37,712 bases of DNA from Phycisphaerae bacterium (GCA_002862305.1 PKCS01000051.1:1-37712); one strand, 5' to 3'; numbered from the stretch's first letter, positions 8,880 through 18,452 are shown. Numbers and translations are program-made. Notes: generated by a model from the letters alone, not told the origin.

Positions 8880-10091
8880 ATGAGCAACGAACGCGCAGCT
8901 ACTGGGAGGTCGGGACTCGGGGACGGCCGGTTCGGACGGTTCGGGGGCCGGTACGTGCCGGAGACCCTGATCACCGCGCTCGATGAACTCGCCGCCTCCT
9001 ACCTCGAGGCCCGGGGGGACTCCGGATTCGAGCAGGAGCTGGACGAACTGCTCCGCGACTTCGTCGGACGCCCCACCCCGCTGCACCTCGCACCCCGACT
9101 CACGGAACTGGCGGGTGGCGCCCGGATCCTGCTCAAGCGCGAGGACCTCGCCCACACCGGGGCGCACAAGATCAACAACACCATCGGGCAGGCCCTGCTG
9201 GCCAGGCGGATGGGCAAGAAGCGGATCATCGCGGAGACCGGGGCCGGGCAGCACGGGGTGGCCACCGCGACCGCCTGCGCCCGACTCGGACTGGACTGCG
9301 AGATCTACATGGGGGCGGAGGACATCCGTCGCCAGCGGCTCAACGTGTTCAGGATGGAGCTGATGGGCGCCACCGTCCATGCGGTGGACAGCGGCTCGCG
9401 GACCCTCAAGGACGCCACCAACGAGGCGATGCGGGACTGGATGGGCTCGGTCGGCGAGACGCACTACATCCTCGGATCGGTGGTCGGCCCCCACCCCTTC
9501 CCCACCATCGTGCGGGACTTCCAGTCCGTGATGGGCCGGGAATGCCGTCGACAGTGCCTGGAGTCGTTCGGCGACCTCCCGGGGATGGTGGTCGCCTGCG
9601 TGGGGGGCGGTTCGAACGCGGCCGGGATCTTCCATCCCTTCATCGACGACCGGAACGTACGCCTGCACGGGATCGAGGCCGGCGGACGCGGGGGGCAGGC
9701 CGGCGACCACGCCGCCCCCCTCGAGCACGGTGAACCGGGGGTGCTCCACGGATCGATGTCCTACGTCCTGCAGGACCGATGGGGGCAGACCATGCCGGTC
9801 CATTCGTGCTCGGCGGGACTCGACTATCCGGGCGTGGGTCCCGAGCACGCCGCGTGGAAGGATTCCGGCCGGGTGGAGTACTCCTCGGTGGACGACGTCG
9901 AGGCCCTGGAGGCGTTCAAGCTGTTCTCCCGCACCGAGGGGATCATCCCCGCCCTGGAGACCGCCCACGCCATCGCCGGAGCGGTGAAGCTCGCGAAGGA
10001 CATGGCGCCCGCCGACCTGCTGGTGATCAACGTCTCCGGCCGGGGGGACAAGGACGTCGACGAGGTGGTCCGACTCCTGGGTGGGGACTGA
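8880..10091 (+). CDS. trpB: Tryptophan synthase beta chain
   Basis: A 403-residue PLP enzyme that condenses indole with L-serine to give tryptophan. The N-terminal [13 protein letters not shown] opening, the PLP lysine Lys97 in HTGAHKINN, the [10 protein letters not shown] loop (about 121-130) and the glycine-rich phosphate-binding loop GGGSNAAG (242-249) are all intact, and length is normal for the TrpB1 type. The ATG lies eleven bases after the pssA stop. TrpA, its usual partner in the alpha2beta2 complex, is not adjacent, so trp genes are scattered in this genome; trpE is about 8 kb away on the other strand. The gene ends three bases before the convergent nuclease gene. High confidence. 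Confidence 0.97.
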   Translation: MSNERAATGRSGLGDGRFGRFGGRYVPETLITALDELAASYLEARGDSGFEQELDELLRDFVGRPTPLHLAPRLTELAGGARILLKREDLAHTGAHKINNTIGQALLARRMGKKRIIAETGAGQHGVATATACARLGLDCEIYMGAEDIRRQRLNVFRMELMGATVHAVDSGSRTLKDATNEAMRDWMGSVGETHYILGSVVGPHPFPTIVRDFQSVMGRECRRQCLESFGDLPGMVVACVGGGSNAAGIFHPFIDDRNVRLHGIEAGGRGGQAGDHAAPLEHGEPGVLHGSMSYVLQDRWGQTMPVHSCSAGLDYPGVGPEHAAWKDSGRVEYSSVDDVEALEAFKLFSRTEGIIPALETAHAIAGAVKLAKDMAPADLLVINVSGRGDKDVDEVVRLLGGD

Positions 10092-10094
10092 GGT

Positions 10095-11159
10095 TCAGGA
10101 ACCCGGGCCGTCGGGCCTGATCTCGACCGCGATCGGGTAGTGATCGGAGGCATGGCCGGACGGGGGCTCGTCGGTTCGCCAGTTGTAGTGCCTGGAGTCC
10201 CCGGGATAGAGGGTGCCCAGCACGAAGGCGCTGCCGGGGACCACCTCGGGATACATCCCCCGGTTGAGCAGGATGTAGTCGATCACCCGGCCGGATTCGT
10301 GCGTCACCCAGAGGGGGGTGTCCTCGTCGGAGTACTCGGTGGCGCGATGCTGCATGGTGTCCACGAGCCCGCTCTCGAGGAGCAGCCGCATCGACTTGTA
10401 GGAATGCTTGGCATTGAAGTCGCCGAGGACCGCGACGTTGCGACCGGGATCCTCAGACTCGATCGCGTCCACCAGCTCCAGCAGCTTGAGCCCCTCCGCC
10501 TCGCGACGATAGGCGTGCGCCTTGCCCCCGGACTTGAGATGGACCACCAGCAGGGTGAACTCGTAGCCGTCTTCGGTGCGCAGGTCGACCCTCAGGGGAC
10601 TGCGCTGGAACACCGTGATGGGTTCGTCGGGGACCGGCTGGAAGCCCGGGCCCCGGCGCTCGACGTCCTCGGTCGAGAGCCCGGGCCAGTTGCTCACCGA
10701 GGTGACGGGGATCCGGCTGAGCACCGACTGCTCGACGCCGCGGTAGTAGCCGGCGTCGAGACTGGCGACGTGGTCGTAGCCGAGATCGGACAGGTAGCGA
10801 TCCCGGAAGCGGATCAGCGCCTCCCGGGACTCCACCTCCTGGAGTGCGAGCACGTCCGCGTCGAGTTCCCGGATCGCCTTCGCGAGCGCCTCGAGCTGGT
10901 CCTCGGAGGAGGCGAGGTCCCGGTCGTCCCACTCGCCCGAGAGCGCGGGATCGTCGACCTCGTCGAAGTAGTTGAGCACGTTGTAGGAACCGATCCGGAT
11001 GGTGCCCTCCGAACGGTCGGGAGCGGCACGCAGGCCGTATCGATGACCGGGCCCGTGGGAATCGGGATCGCTGGTCGCCTGGCCGAAGGCGGTGGAGGAT
11101 GCCAGGAGGCAGGCGGTCGCCAGGAGCGTGGTTCGGGAGGGGGATCCGGCAGTGGTCAT
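10095..11159 (-). CDS. Secreted endonuclease/exonuclease/phosphatase (EEP) family protein
   Basis: A 354-residue protein with a signal peptide (hydrophobic about residues 10-25, cleavage near AFGQA). The EEP fold motifs are in order: IGSYNVLNYF (57-65), Glu108 in LALQEVE, His207 in VVHLKS, Asp247/Asn249 in GDFNAKHS, and Ser338-Asp339-His340 in GHASDHYPI. These are the metal-binding and catalytic residues of DNase I-like and phosphodiesterase enzymes. The substrate could be extracellular DNA, RNA or a phosphoester; the closest resemblance by eye is to extracellular nucleases. Its ATG overlaps the stop of the pyruvate dehydrogenase E2 gene by four bases, an unexpected coupling of a secreted enzyme to central metabolism. 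Confidence 0.87.
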   Translation of the reverse strand: MTTAGSPSRTTLLATACLLASSTAFGQATSDPDSHGPGHRYGLRAAPDRSEGTIRIGSYNVLNYFDEVDDPALSGEWDDRDLASSEDQLEALAKAIRELDADVLALQEVESREALIRFRDRYLSDLGYDHVASLDAGYYRGVEQSVLSRIPVTSVSNWPGLSTEDVERRGPGFQPVPDEPITVFQRSPLRVDLRTEDGYEFTLLVVHLKSGGKAHAYRREAEGLKLLELVDAIESEDPGRNVAVLGDFNAKHSYKSMRLLLESGLVDTMQHRATEYSDEDTPLWVTHESGRVIDYILLNRGMYPEVVPGSAFVLGTLYPGDSRHYNWRTDEPPSGHASDHYPIAVEIRPDGPGS

Positions 11160-12466
11160 ACGAGCAGCATCGCCGGCTTCTCGAGAAGCTCACGCAGGGT
11201 CTGGAGGAACCGGGCGGCCATCGCCCCGTCGATCACGCGGTGATCGAGGCTCAGGGTGAGGGTCATCCGGAGGCCGGGCACCACCTCGCCGTTCTCGACC
11301 ACCGGGACTTCCAACGCACCCCCACAGGCCATGATCGCGCTGTTGGGCGGATTGATGATGGCGGTGAAGTGGTCGACGCCGAACATCCCGAGGTTGGAGA
11401 TGGTGAAGGTCGAGTCCGCCATGTCCTCGGCGGAGAGTCCTCGGGTCCGTGCCTTCTCGGAGAGCTGCCGTGACTGGATGGCGATGTCCCGGATCGAGAG
11501 CTGGTCGGCCCCGCGAATGGTGGCGACCACCAGTCCGCCGCCCCGCTCCTCGGGGAGGGCGATCGCGACGCCCACGTTGATCTGGCCGTGGAGCACCAGC
11601 TTGTCGCCGCCGAAGCTGGCGTTGAAGTACTTGTGGTCCCGGATCGCGAGGGCCGCGGCCTTCACGATGAAGTCGTTGACCGAGGCCTTCGCACCCTCGG
11701 CGGACAGTCGCTGGTTGACCTGTGCGCGCACGTCGACCATCGACCGCATGTCGACCGACATCGAGACCTGGTAGTGCGGGATGGTGGCCTTGCTCTCGAC
11801 GAGTCGCTTGGCGATCGTCTGCCGCATGCCGCTGAGTTCCTCGCTGCCCTCCACGAGCGAGCCGCCACCGAGGGCCATCGGGGCCACCGGCTGCGCTCCC
11901 GCGGGGGCGGCGCCGTTCGCGCGGTGCCCGAGGATGTCGCGCTTGATGATGCGTCCACCGGGACCGCTGCCCGCGATCCGGGCCAGGTCGATGCCCTGTT
12001 CCTCGGCCATCCGGCGGGCGACGGGGCTGACCCGCATCCTCTGGCCGTTGCCGACCGTGGGGGGCATCGGGGGTGCGGGCTGGGGAACCGCGACGACCTC
12101 GGGGGAGGACGGGGGCTCCGAGGGGGCCTCGGGGGCGGCCACGACGGGGGCGACGGCCTCCTCGGTGGCGCCCACCTCCGCGGGGCTGGCGCCCGCCATG
12201 GCATTGACCACCTCGTCGCTCGACTCACCTTCCTCGGCGAGGACCGCGATGGTGGTCCCGACCGGGACCTGCTTGCCCTCGTCGACCAGGAGACCCGCGA
12301 TGACTCCATCGTCGAAGGCCTGCATCTCCATGGTGGCCTTGTCGGTCTCGATGTCGGCGAGGATGTCGCCGGCCGCCACCTCGTCGCCGATCCCGACGTT
12401 CCACTTGATGATGGTTCCGGCCTCCATGGTGTCTGACAGGCGAGGCATGGTGACTTCTATCGACAT
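11156..12466 (-). CDS. pdhC: Pyruvate dehydrogenase E2, dihydrolipoamide acetyltransferase
   Basis: A 436-residue E2 core protein. Order of parts: one lipoyl domain (about 1-80) with the lipoylated Lys43 in ETDKATMEM; an Ala/Pro/Glu-rich flexible linker (about 85-140); a peripheral subunit-binding domain (about 145-180, RVSPVARRMAEEQGIDL); a second linker; and the acetyltransferase core with the catalytic DHRVIDG (408-414, His409). It transfers the acetyl group from E1 to CoA, and also binds E3. The substrate pyruvate is inferred from the E1 genes next to it and from the closeness of E1-alpha and E1-beta to PDH rather than branched-chain types. The gene is 39 bases downstream of pdhB. No lpd (E3) gene is in the window. 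Confidence 0.95.
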   Translation of the reverse strand: MSIEVTMPRLSDTMEAGTIIKWNVGIGDEVAAGDILADIETDKATMEMQAFDDGVIAGLLVDEGKQVPVGTTIAVLAEEGESSDEVVNAMAGASPAEVGATEEAVAPVVAAPEAPSEPPSSPEVVAVPQPAPPMPPTVGNGQRMRVSPVARRMAEEQGIDLARIAGSGPGGRIIKRDILGHRANGAAPAGAQPVAPMALGGGSLVEGSEELSGMRQTIAKRLVESKATIPHYQVSMSVDMRSMVDVRAQVNQRLSAEGAKASVNDFIVKAAALAIRDHKYFNASFGGDKLVLHGQINVGVAIALPEERGGGLVVATIRGADQLSIRDIAIQSRQLSEKARTRGLSAEDMADSTFTISNLGMFGVDHFTAIINPPNSAIMACGGALEVPVVENGEVVPGLRMTLTLSLDHRVIDGAMAARFLQTLRELLEKPAMLLV

Positions 12467-12505
12467 CGGGGGTTGGCTCCGGTGGACTGAGCGACTTGCG
12501 ATTGC

Positions 12506-13489
12506 TCAGGCAGTATACGTGACGGCACGGACGGCTTCGCAGATGCGGTGGGCGTTGGGCAGGTAGGCCTGTTCCAGCTCCACCGCGTAGGGCGTCGGGA
12601 CATCGGCGCTGTGGACCCTGGCCACCGCGTTGTCGAGGTCGTCGAAGCAGTGCTGGTGGACCTGAGCCGCGATCTCCGAACCCGGGGACCCGAAGGACCA
12701 GGACTGGTCGACGACCACGAGGTAGTTGGTCTTCCGGACGCTCTCGACGATGGTGTCGATGTCGAGGGGGCGGATGGTCCGGCCGTCGATCACCTCGCAG
12801 GAGATCCCCTCCTTGGCCAGCTCCTCGGCGGCCTCGAGGCAGAAGTGGACGGGACGGCCGAAGGAGACGATGGTGCAGTCCGTTCCCGGGCGGCGAACCA
12901 GCGCCTGACCGAACGGAATCAGGTATTCCTCCTCGGGCACCTCGTCCTTGAAGGAGAGCAGGCGCTCGGATTCGAGGAAGAAGACGGGATCATCGTCCCG
13001 GATCGCGGTCTTCATCAGGCCCTTCGCGTCCGCGGGGAAGGCGGGGATGACCATCTTCATGCCGGGCACGTTCGAGTAGAGCCCCTCCACGCACCAGGAG
13101 TGGGTGGAACCGAGCTGTCCACCCGCGCCGTCGTTGCCCCGGAAGACGATCGGACAGCCGAACTGGCCACCGGACATGTAGAGCATCTTCGGGGCGTTGT
13201 TCAGGATCGGGTCGGCCGCCACGAGGCTGAAGGACCAGGACATGAACTCGACGATCGGACGCAGTCCGACCATCGTGGCCCCGATGGCCATGCCGGAGAA
13301 TCCACTCTCGGAGATGGGGGTGTCGATGATGCGCTGGGCGCCGAACTCCTCGAGCATCCCGCGACTGACCTTGTAGGCACCGTCGTATTCGGCGACTTCC
13401 TCCCCGAGCAGCATGACCCGCTGGTCACGGCGCATCTCCTCGGACATCGCCTCGTTCAGTGCGTCACGGTATTCGATCACGCGCGTCAT
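12506..13489 (-). CDS. pdhB: Pyruvate dehydrogenase E1 component, beta subunit
   Basis: A 327-residue transketolase-type subunit which, with E1-alpha, decarboxylates pyruvate using thiamine diphosphate. Residues LLGEEVAEYDGAYKVSRGM (about 27-45) and DTPISESGFSG (56-66, with the TPP-activating Glu61) are the PDH E1-beta hallmarks. The C-terminal domain (VVDQSWSFGSPGSEIAAQV) is also normal. The start is the ATG at 13489, four bases after the E1-alpha stop, with a GGGAGGG ribosome site provided by the end of the E1-alpha gene. An ATG six codons upstream overlaps E1-alpha and is less likely. Confidence 0.95.
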   Translation of the reverse strand: MTRVIEYRDALNEAMSEEMRRDQRVMLLGEEVAEYDGAYKVSRGMLEEFGAQRIIDTPISESGFSGMAIGATMVGLRPIVEFMSWSFSLVAADPILNNAPKMLYMSGGQFGCPIVFRGNDGAGGQLGSTHSWCVEGLYSNVPGMKMVIPAFPADAKGLMKTAIRDDDPVFFLESERLLSFKDEVPEEEYLIPFGQALVRRPGTDCTIVSFGRPVHFCLEAAEELAKEGISCEVIDGRTIRPLDIDTIVESVRKTNYLVVVDQSWSFGSPGSEIAAQVHQHCFDDLDNAVARVHSADVPTPYAVELEQAYLPNAHRICEAVRAVTYTA

Positions 13490-13493
13490 GGCC

Positions 13494-14627
13494 TCAGCCC
13501 TCCCCATTCCCGCCGGGCTCTCCCAGCATCTCCGGCTCGGAGGTTCCGTTGTAGGGCCCCCACCGCTCGACGTAGACGTCCTTGTAGAGTTCCTCGGCGA
13601 CGTCCGGCGGGGGCGACGCATCGGCCCACTTGATGGACTCCCGGACCTGCCCCCGGACCTCCTTGGACATCGCCTTGAACCCGTCCTCGTCGAGGAGCTT
13701 CTGGTCGTACAGGTACTCGCGAGCCTTCGCGATGGGACCATCATCCTCGTAGACCTCCTCCTCCTCGCGCGTTCGGTACTTGCGCGGGTCGGACATCGAG
13801 TGCCCCTTGAACCGGTAGGTCCGGATGTCGACGAAGGCCGGTCGGGAGGTGGCTCGCGCCTCGTCCACCACTTCCTTCATCCCGTCGTACACGTTCATCA
13901 CGTCCATGCCGTCGATCTGTGCGGACATCATCCCGTACCCGATCGCCTTGGAGGTGATCTCGTCGGCCATGGTCGTCCCCCGGTGGATCGAGGTCCCCAT
14001 GGAGTAGCCGTTGTTCTCGACCACGAAGATGACCGGGAGGTTGAGCAGACCGGCGAGGTTCATCGCCTCGTGGAGCGCACCCTGGTTCAGGGCCCCGTCC
14101 CCGAGGAAACAGAGGGTCACCCGCTGGCTGCGTCCCCCGTTGATCACCTCGTCGATGTACTTGGTCCCGAAGGCGAGCCCCGCCCCGAGGGGCGTCTGGG
14201 CGCCCACGATGCCGTGCCCCCCGAAGAGGTTGTTGTCCCGGTCGAACATGTGCATGGACCCGCCCTTGCCCTTGGCACACCCGCCGATGCGTCCGAACAT
14301 CTCCGCCATGCAGTACTTGGGGTCCATCCCCCGGGCCAGGGCATGGCCGTGGTCGCGGTAGGCGGTGACGATGGGGTCCTCGTGCTCGACCGCCGCGGTG
14401 CAGCCGACGGCGACCGCCTCCTGGCCGATGTAGACGTGGCAGAAGCCGCCGATCTTCCGATCCTGGTAGGCCTGCATCGTCCGGACCTCGAATTCACGGA
14501 TCAGGACCATCATCCGGAGCCATTCGAGGAGGGTCTGGGGTGGGAGTGAGCGGGCGGCGGAATCGCGCTTCGAGGATTCCGCCTCGACCAGGTGCGAGGT
14601 CCCGATTGCGGTGTGGGCAGCAGACAT
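13494..14627 (-). CDS. pdhA: Pyruvate dehydrogenase E1 component, alpha subunit
   Basis: A 377-residue thiamine-diphosphate subunit. The TPP/Mg motif GDG (176-178) followed by NQGALHEAMNLA and ending at NN (205-206) is complete. The loop RFKGHSMSDPRKYR, which in eukaryotes carries the regulatory phosphorylation serine, is present with Ser in the same place; whether it is used in bacteria cannot be said. The GGHGIVGAQTPLGAGLAFG stretch is diagnostic of PDH E1-alpha. First gene of the pdhA-pdhB-pdhC-nuclease run. The 264 bases before it (14628..14891) should hold its promoter; on the minus strand they contain a TTGACA hexamer about 25 bases before the ATG, but without a convincing -10 match. 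Confidence 0.95.
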   Translation of the reverse strand: MSAAHTAIGTSHLVEAESSKRDSAARSLPPQTLLEWLRMMVLIREFEVRTMQAYQDRKIGGFCHVYIGQEAVAVGCTAAVEHEDPIVTAYRDHGHALARGMDPKYCMAEMFGRIGGCAKGKGGSMHMFDRDNNLFGGHGIVGAQTPLGAGLAFGTKYIDEVINGGRSQRVTLCFLGDGALNQGALHEAMNLAGLLNLPVIFVVENNGYSMGTSIHRGTTMADEITSKAIGYGMMSAQIDGMDVMNVYDGMKEVVDEARATSRPAFVDIRTYRFKGHSMSDPRKYRTREEEEVYEDDGPIAKAREYLYDQKLLDEDGFKAMSKEVRGQVRESIKWADASPPPDVAEELYKDVYVERWGPYNGTSEPEMLGEPGGNGEG

Positions 14628-14771
14628 GGGGTCGTTCCAGCAGTGGTGTAGGTGTCAAAACGGGGGATAGACTGCGATAGGATATCGGCTTCCGGGGTCC
14701 GAAATGGTTGCAAAGGGCCATTAAGGCCATGAAAACCCACGCTGGTTCGCCGCCAGCGGGGCTCCGGTCCC

Positions 14772-14794
14772 AAAAAATCGGGGGCTTGGTGCCC
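14772..14794 (-). terminator. Possible intrinsic terminator after the S41 protease gene
   Basis: On the minus strand GGGC-ACCAA-GCCC forms a short hairpin, followed within a few bases by six T residues (A-run at 14772..14777 on the plus strand). It lies about 100 bases downstream of the protease stop. A second perfect 7-bp stem, CCGACGC/GCGTCGG with a 5-base loop, lies nearby at 14831..14849. The first stem is only four clean pairs, so this is a tentative call. Apart from this and the pdhA promoter, I see nothing in the 264-base gap. Confidence 0.3.
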
Positions 14795-14891
14795 GCCTGC
14801 ATGGTTCGGGACCCGAGAAGCCGGCGACCGCCGACGCCGCACGCGTCGGGGTCAGGGCGACAGGCGCCAAGGCCCACGGGGCCCGGACTCG

Positions 14892-17240
14892 TCAGTCGGA
14901 GCTTTCAACCAGCAGGTCGGTCCGCGGAGCGTTCTTCAGGGCGCGGGCCCTGAGCAGGAGCAGCCCCATCTCGAGTTGCGGGTCCTTGCCCTCGGTGATC
15001 AGCGGAAGCACCTCGGGGCGCTGCTCGCGTTCGTCCTTCGCGATCCACTCCTCGATGAAGTCGGCCTTGCGGCGGAGTTCGGTCGCCTCGAGGATCTGCT
15101 CGGGGGCCATGTCGATGCTGAGGTGCGGGTTCACCCCCCAGTCGTCGGCACCGGGCTTCTTGTGGACCAGTCGCCCGCTGGTCTCCCCGGGCATGGGGGG
15201 CAGCACGTAGTACTGGGTGGTCAGCTTGACCGCCGCCTGCGAGAAGGGGGAGGAGAGGTCGTGGACCGTCTGGACGCTGCCCTTCCCGAAGCTTCGTTCC
15301 CCGAGCACCACCGCGGCGCCGTGCGCCTTGAGCGCACCCGCCACGATCTCGCTGGCGCTGGCGGAACCGCGGTTGACCAGGATGACGGTGGGGAGTCCCA
15401 TGCAGGCGGCCCGGCCGGGCTCGGCCTTGAGCTCCCACACCTGGTTCCGGTTGCGATCCTCACCGGACACGATCGTGCCCGACTCGATGAACAGGTTGGT
15501 GAACTCCACCGCGGACCTCAGCAGGCCGCCGGGGTTGAACCGCAGGTCGAGGATGAGGCCGTTGAGCGGCTGCTCTTCGTGCATCTCCTGGAGGGCGGAC
15601 AGGAAGTCCTGGAAGCTGTCCTCGTTGAAGGAGGTCAGTCGGATGTAGCCGATCCCGTCGGTCTCGTCGATGAACCAGTCCCAGTCGGGTTCGCCGCTGT
15701 CGCTGAGCTCCCGCTTCCACCAGCCGTTGACCGACCGCATCTTGATCTGGTCGCGCATGACCGCGACGTCGAAGGGCTCCTCGACCCCTTCACGCTCGAT
15801 GCGAAGCAGCACCTCCTGGTCGGCGGGGCCGGTGATCTCGTCCACCGCCTGGTTGAGGCTCCAGCCCATGGTGTCCTTGCCCTCCACCGCGACGATGATG
15901 TCACCCGCCTTGATGCCGCTTCGGGCGGCGGGCGAACCCTCGAGGGGATTGACGATCATGACCCGGCGCCGGTCGTCGTGGCGGATGAGGATCCCGACAC
16001 CCACGAAGTCGCCGTCGACCTGCTGCTGGAATCGACGAAGCTCCTCCGGCCAGATGACCTGCGAGTACTCGTCCTGGTACTCCTTCTCGAGGCGATACAT
16101 GGCGCCATCGCCGAATTCACGGATGATCACCGTGGGATCGATCTGCACGGTGCGGTTGTTGGCGAGGAGGATCTCGTCGACGAGCCGGCGACAGGTCTCC
16201 CCGTTGAGGGCGTCGCCGGGCATGTCCTCGATGCGCCGCTCGTGAATCTCCAGGAAGGCGTCGAATCGGTCGACCGCCTCGGAGTTGGCCAGGCCCTCGA
16301 AGTTCTCCTTGAGGGCGGTGGTGGTGACGAAGATCCTCAGGGCCTCGATGCCACCCTCCAGCAGGGGCTTCCAGCCACCGCCGGCGATGTGGTCCCGGGA
16401 GGCCATCAGGAGTGCGCGCTTGAGCATCCGGTCGTTGATGTTGCGAAGCCGTTCCTTCCACTCGTTCGCGAAGGCGTCGTTGAACTCGGGGAACTCGTCC
16501 TCCGGGGCGAGGCGCTGCATCTCCTCCCGGCGGAGTTCATGCAGGGTCCGCTGGGCGTACTGGGCGAGCAGCGAGATCCTCCGGTTCACGTCGTCCAGGG
16601 CGCTGTCGTACTCCTCGTAGAGGGCGTTCTGCCCGGTGTCCTCGTGCAGGGTCCGCAGCCGGTACAGCAGGTCCTGGGCCAGCAGCAGGTCGCCGGCCTC
16701 GACCGAGGATTCGGAATCGACGCGAGCGCGCTCGAGCAGGGCGGTCATGTCCTCCTCGCCGAGAACGCTGTCCCAGTCGTCGGACAGGGTCTGGAGCTCC
16801 ACCGCCGCGGTGAGCGCCTCGACGATCTTCTCGTCCTGCAGATGTTCCTGCATCCGCGCCAGGGCTTCACTCCGGTCCGAGCCCCGATCGATGTCGGCGG
16901 CCTTCAGGTGCGCCCGGTAGGCGTCCACCGCCTCCCGGAGCCGCTGGCTCCGGAGCTCGCTGGTGGATTCGGGGATGCGATCGAGGTAGGTGTCGATCAG
17001 CTCGGAATCCCCGGCCATCGCCGCCGTCCAGATCCCGTTGCTCCACGCATCGACCTCTTCGGGCACCGCCACCTCGGCGGAGACCATCGTGGTCGGGGGG
17101 GCGGGCGCGTCCGCTGGCTCGACCAGCTGCCCGGTGGTGATCGAGCAGAGGCCGAGCGCCGCGAGGGCGGCGATCGACATGGTCCCGGTTCGCGGAGCAG
17201 TACGGGTGTTCTGGGCGTGCATGGGGAGAGGTGACTCCAT
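14892..17240 (-). CDS. S41-family C-terminal processing peptidase with PDZ domain
   Basis: A roughly 782-residue secreted or periplasmic protease, larger than the usual 400-700. An N-terminal signal segment (MSIAALAALGLCSITTG, about residues 21-37) follows a short polar start. About 350 residues of charged helix come next, then a PDZ domain (GVGILIRHDDRRRVMIVNPL through GDIIVAVEGKDTMGW), then the S41 core: DGIGYIRLTSFNEDS, LILDLRFNPGGLL, the catalytic Ser in GSASASEIVAGAL (about residue 624) and the general-base Lys in RSFGKGSVQ, 25 residues later, the standard Ser/Lys dyad spacing. Such proteases cut envelope proteins near the C-terminus. The start could be ATG 17240 or 17222; the open frame further upstream lacks signal-peptide logic. 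It is probably a separate unit from pdhA. Confidence 0.88.
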   Translation of the reverse strand: MESPLPMHAQNTRTAPRTGTMSIAALAALGLCSITTGQLVEPADAPAPPTTMVSAEVAVPEEVDAWSNGIWTAAMAGDSELIDTYLDRIPESTSELRSQRLREAVDAYRAHLKAADIDRGSDRSEALARMQEHLQDEKIVEALTAAVELQTLSDDWDSVLGEEDMTALLERARVDSESSVEAGDLLLAQDLLYRLRTLHEDTGQNALYEEYDSALDDVNRRISLLAQYAQRTLHELRREEMQRLAPEDEFPEFNDAFANEWKERLRNINDRMLKRALLMASRDHIAGGGWKPLLEGGIEALRIFVTTTALKENFEGLANSEAVDRFDAFLEIHERRIEDMPGDALNGETCRRLVDEILLANNRTVQIDPTVIIREFGDGAMYRLEKEYQDEYSQVIWPEELRRFQQQVDGDFVGVGILIRHDDRRRVMIVNPLEGSPAARSGIKAGDIIVAVEGKDTMGWSLNQAVDEITGPADQEVLLRIEREGVEEPFDVAVMRDQIKMRSVNGWWKRELSDSGEPDWDWFIDETDGIGYIRLTSFNEDSFQDFLSALQEMHEEQPLNGLILDLRFNPGGLLRSAVEFTNLFIESGTIVSGEDRNRNQVWELKAEPGRAACMGLPTVILVNRGSASASEIVAGALKAHGAAVVLGERSFGKGSVQTVHDLSSPFSQAAVKLTTQYYVLPPMPGETSGRLVHKKPGADDWGVNPHLSIDMAPEQILEATELRRKADFIEEWIAKDEREQRPEVLPLITEGKDPQLEMGLLLLRARALKNAPRTDLLVESSD

Positions 17241-17507
17241 GGTCTGGGTTCTGGTGCGCTCGTCCGGGGTGGGGGGAGGTCTGTGGGGCCGGGCCCCCTG
17301 GATCCAGTATCTATGAATCGGTGGGGCGGTGAATCCACTTGAATGGGGGACACCACTCCGAGTAGCCAATACTCTTATAGCGCCTCGATGTTCGCTGGTT
17401 CCACGTGAACCCACCCGTTATCAGCCAGATTGGGCAGGAAATCCGTGATTCAACCCGACGGGGCCAGCTCCGACTCACCAGATCCCTCGACCGGGAGCCG
17501 CGCCACC

Positions 17508-18452
17508 ATGCCGGTGCTCCAGCGGTCCGTGCAGTGCCACCGATGCGGCTACGAACTCCGGGGGCTGCCCATGGTCGGGGCGTGCCCCGAATGCGGGGCC
17601 TCGATCGAACGGTCGGTCGAGCTGTCCGGCGACGACGCCACGGCCGCCACCAACCTGCGGGACGGACTGCGCTTCGTCCGTGCGGGCTGGGTGACCGCCT
17701 GCCTCCTGCTGCTCGGCTGTTGCGCGGTACCGGTGGTGCTGCTGACCTGTGCGGTGGGCTCCGGGTTCAGGGTCACGGGGTACCTCATGATCGCCCGGAG
17801 CCGAGCGAGGCATCGCTGGGAACAGCTGCCCAGCGCTCTGCCGGTCGTGATCTGCTCCGGCGTGTGCACGGTGGGCCTCGCCGCCAGCCTCGTGCTGAGC
17901 CTCGTGGGAACCGGCCCGGGTACCGGCCCCGGATTCCCCACGGTGCTGGGGCTGACCTGGCTGGCGGTCTGCGTGGAGGGACTGCTGTGGATGTGGTGGC
18001 TGCGATCGACCGGCGAGGTCCTCGGGCACCCGTACCTGGGGGTCGCCGGGGCGCTGACGATGGCGGTGTGGGTGATCGTGGCGGGGACGTGCGGGGTGGT
18101 GGTCGCGAGCACGGGTTCGCGACCGGCGACGGGCCTTGGGGACGGTGTGATCGGCCTGGTGCTGGTGGTTGGCCTCTCGCTGGGGGCCCTGTGCACGGTG
18201 CTGGTGGGCAACCTGCTCTCGGATCTCCTGCGGCAGATCGAATTCGAGCCGGGATCCCGGCGCGCGGACGAGCTCACGATCCGGATGCAGCTCCAGAAGC
18301 AGCTTCGGACTCCACCGGACCCCGGCCGCATCACGCCGGCGGAATCGAGTGGCACCACCATCGTGCCGGAGCGACCGGGGATCAGCGGGACCCCGCGCAG
18401 GCCGGGGAAGCGGGGCGGCGACCCGCCCCGGAACCCGGGTGGGACCTACTGA
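17508..18452 (+). CDS. Zinc-ribbon multi-pass membrane protein
   Basis: A 314-residue protein that starts with a treble-clef/zinc-ribbon, CHRCGYELRGLP then CPECG, four cysteines in CxxC pairs near the N-terminus. About five hydrophobic helices follow (LLLLGCCAVPVVLLT; VVICSGVCTVGLAASLVL; VLGLTWLAVCVEGLLWMWW; GALTMAVWVIVAGTCGV; GLVLVVGLSLGALC), then a polar, Pro/Arg-rich tail. The CGYxLRGLPxxGxCPECG signature recurs in many planctomycete membrane proteins of unknown job. ATG 17508 has GGGAG ten bases before; GTG 17445 (AGGAA, short spacing) and TTG 17430 are alternative starts. It converges on trpE with a 7-base overlap of the two ends (18446-18452). Function unknown. Confidence 0.72.
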   Translation: MPVLQRSVQCHRCGYELRGLPMVGACPECGASIERSVELSGDDATAATNLRDGLRFVRAGWVTACLLLLGCCAVPVVLLTCAVGSGFRVTGYLMIARSRARHRWEQLPSALPVVICSGVCTVGLAASLVLSLVGTGPGTGPGFPTVLGLTWLAVCVEGLLWMWWLRSTGEVLGHPYLGVAGALTMAVWVIVAGTCGVVVASTGSRPATGLGDGVIGLVLVVGLSLGALCTVLVGNLLSDLLRQIEFEPGSRRADELTIRMQLQKQLRTPPDPGRITPAESSGTTIVPERPGISGTPRRPGKRGGDPPRNPGGTY

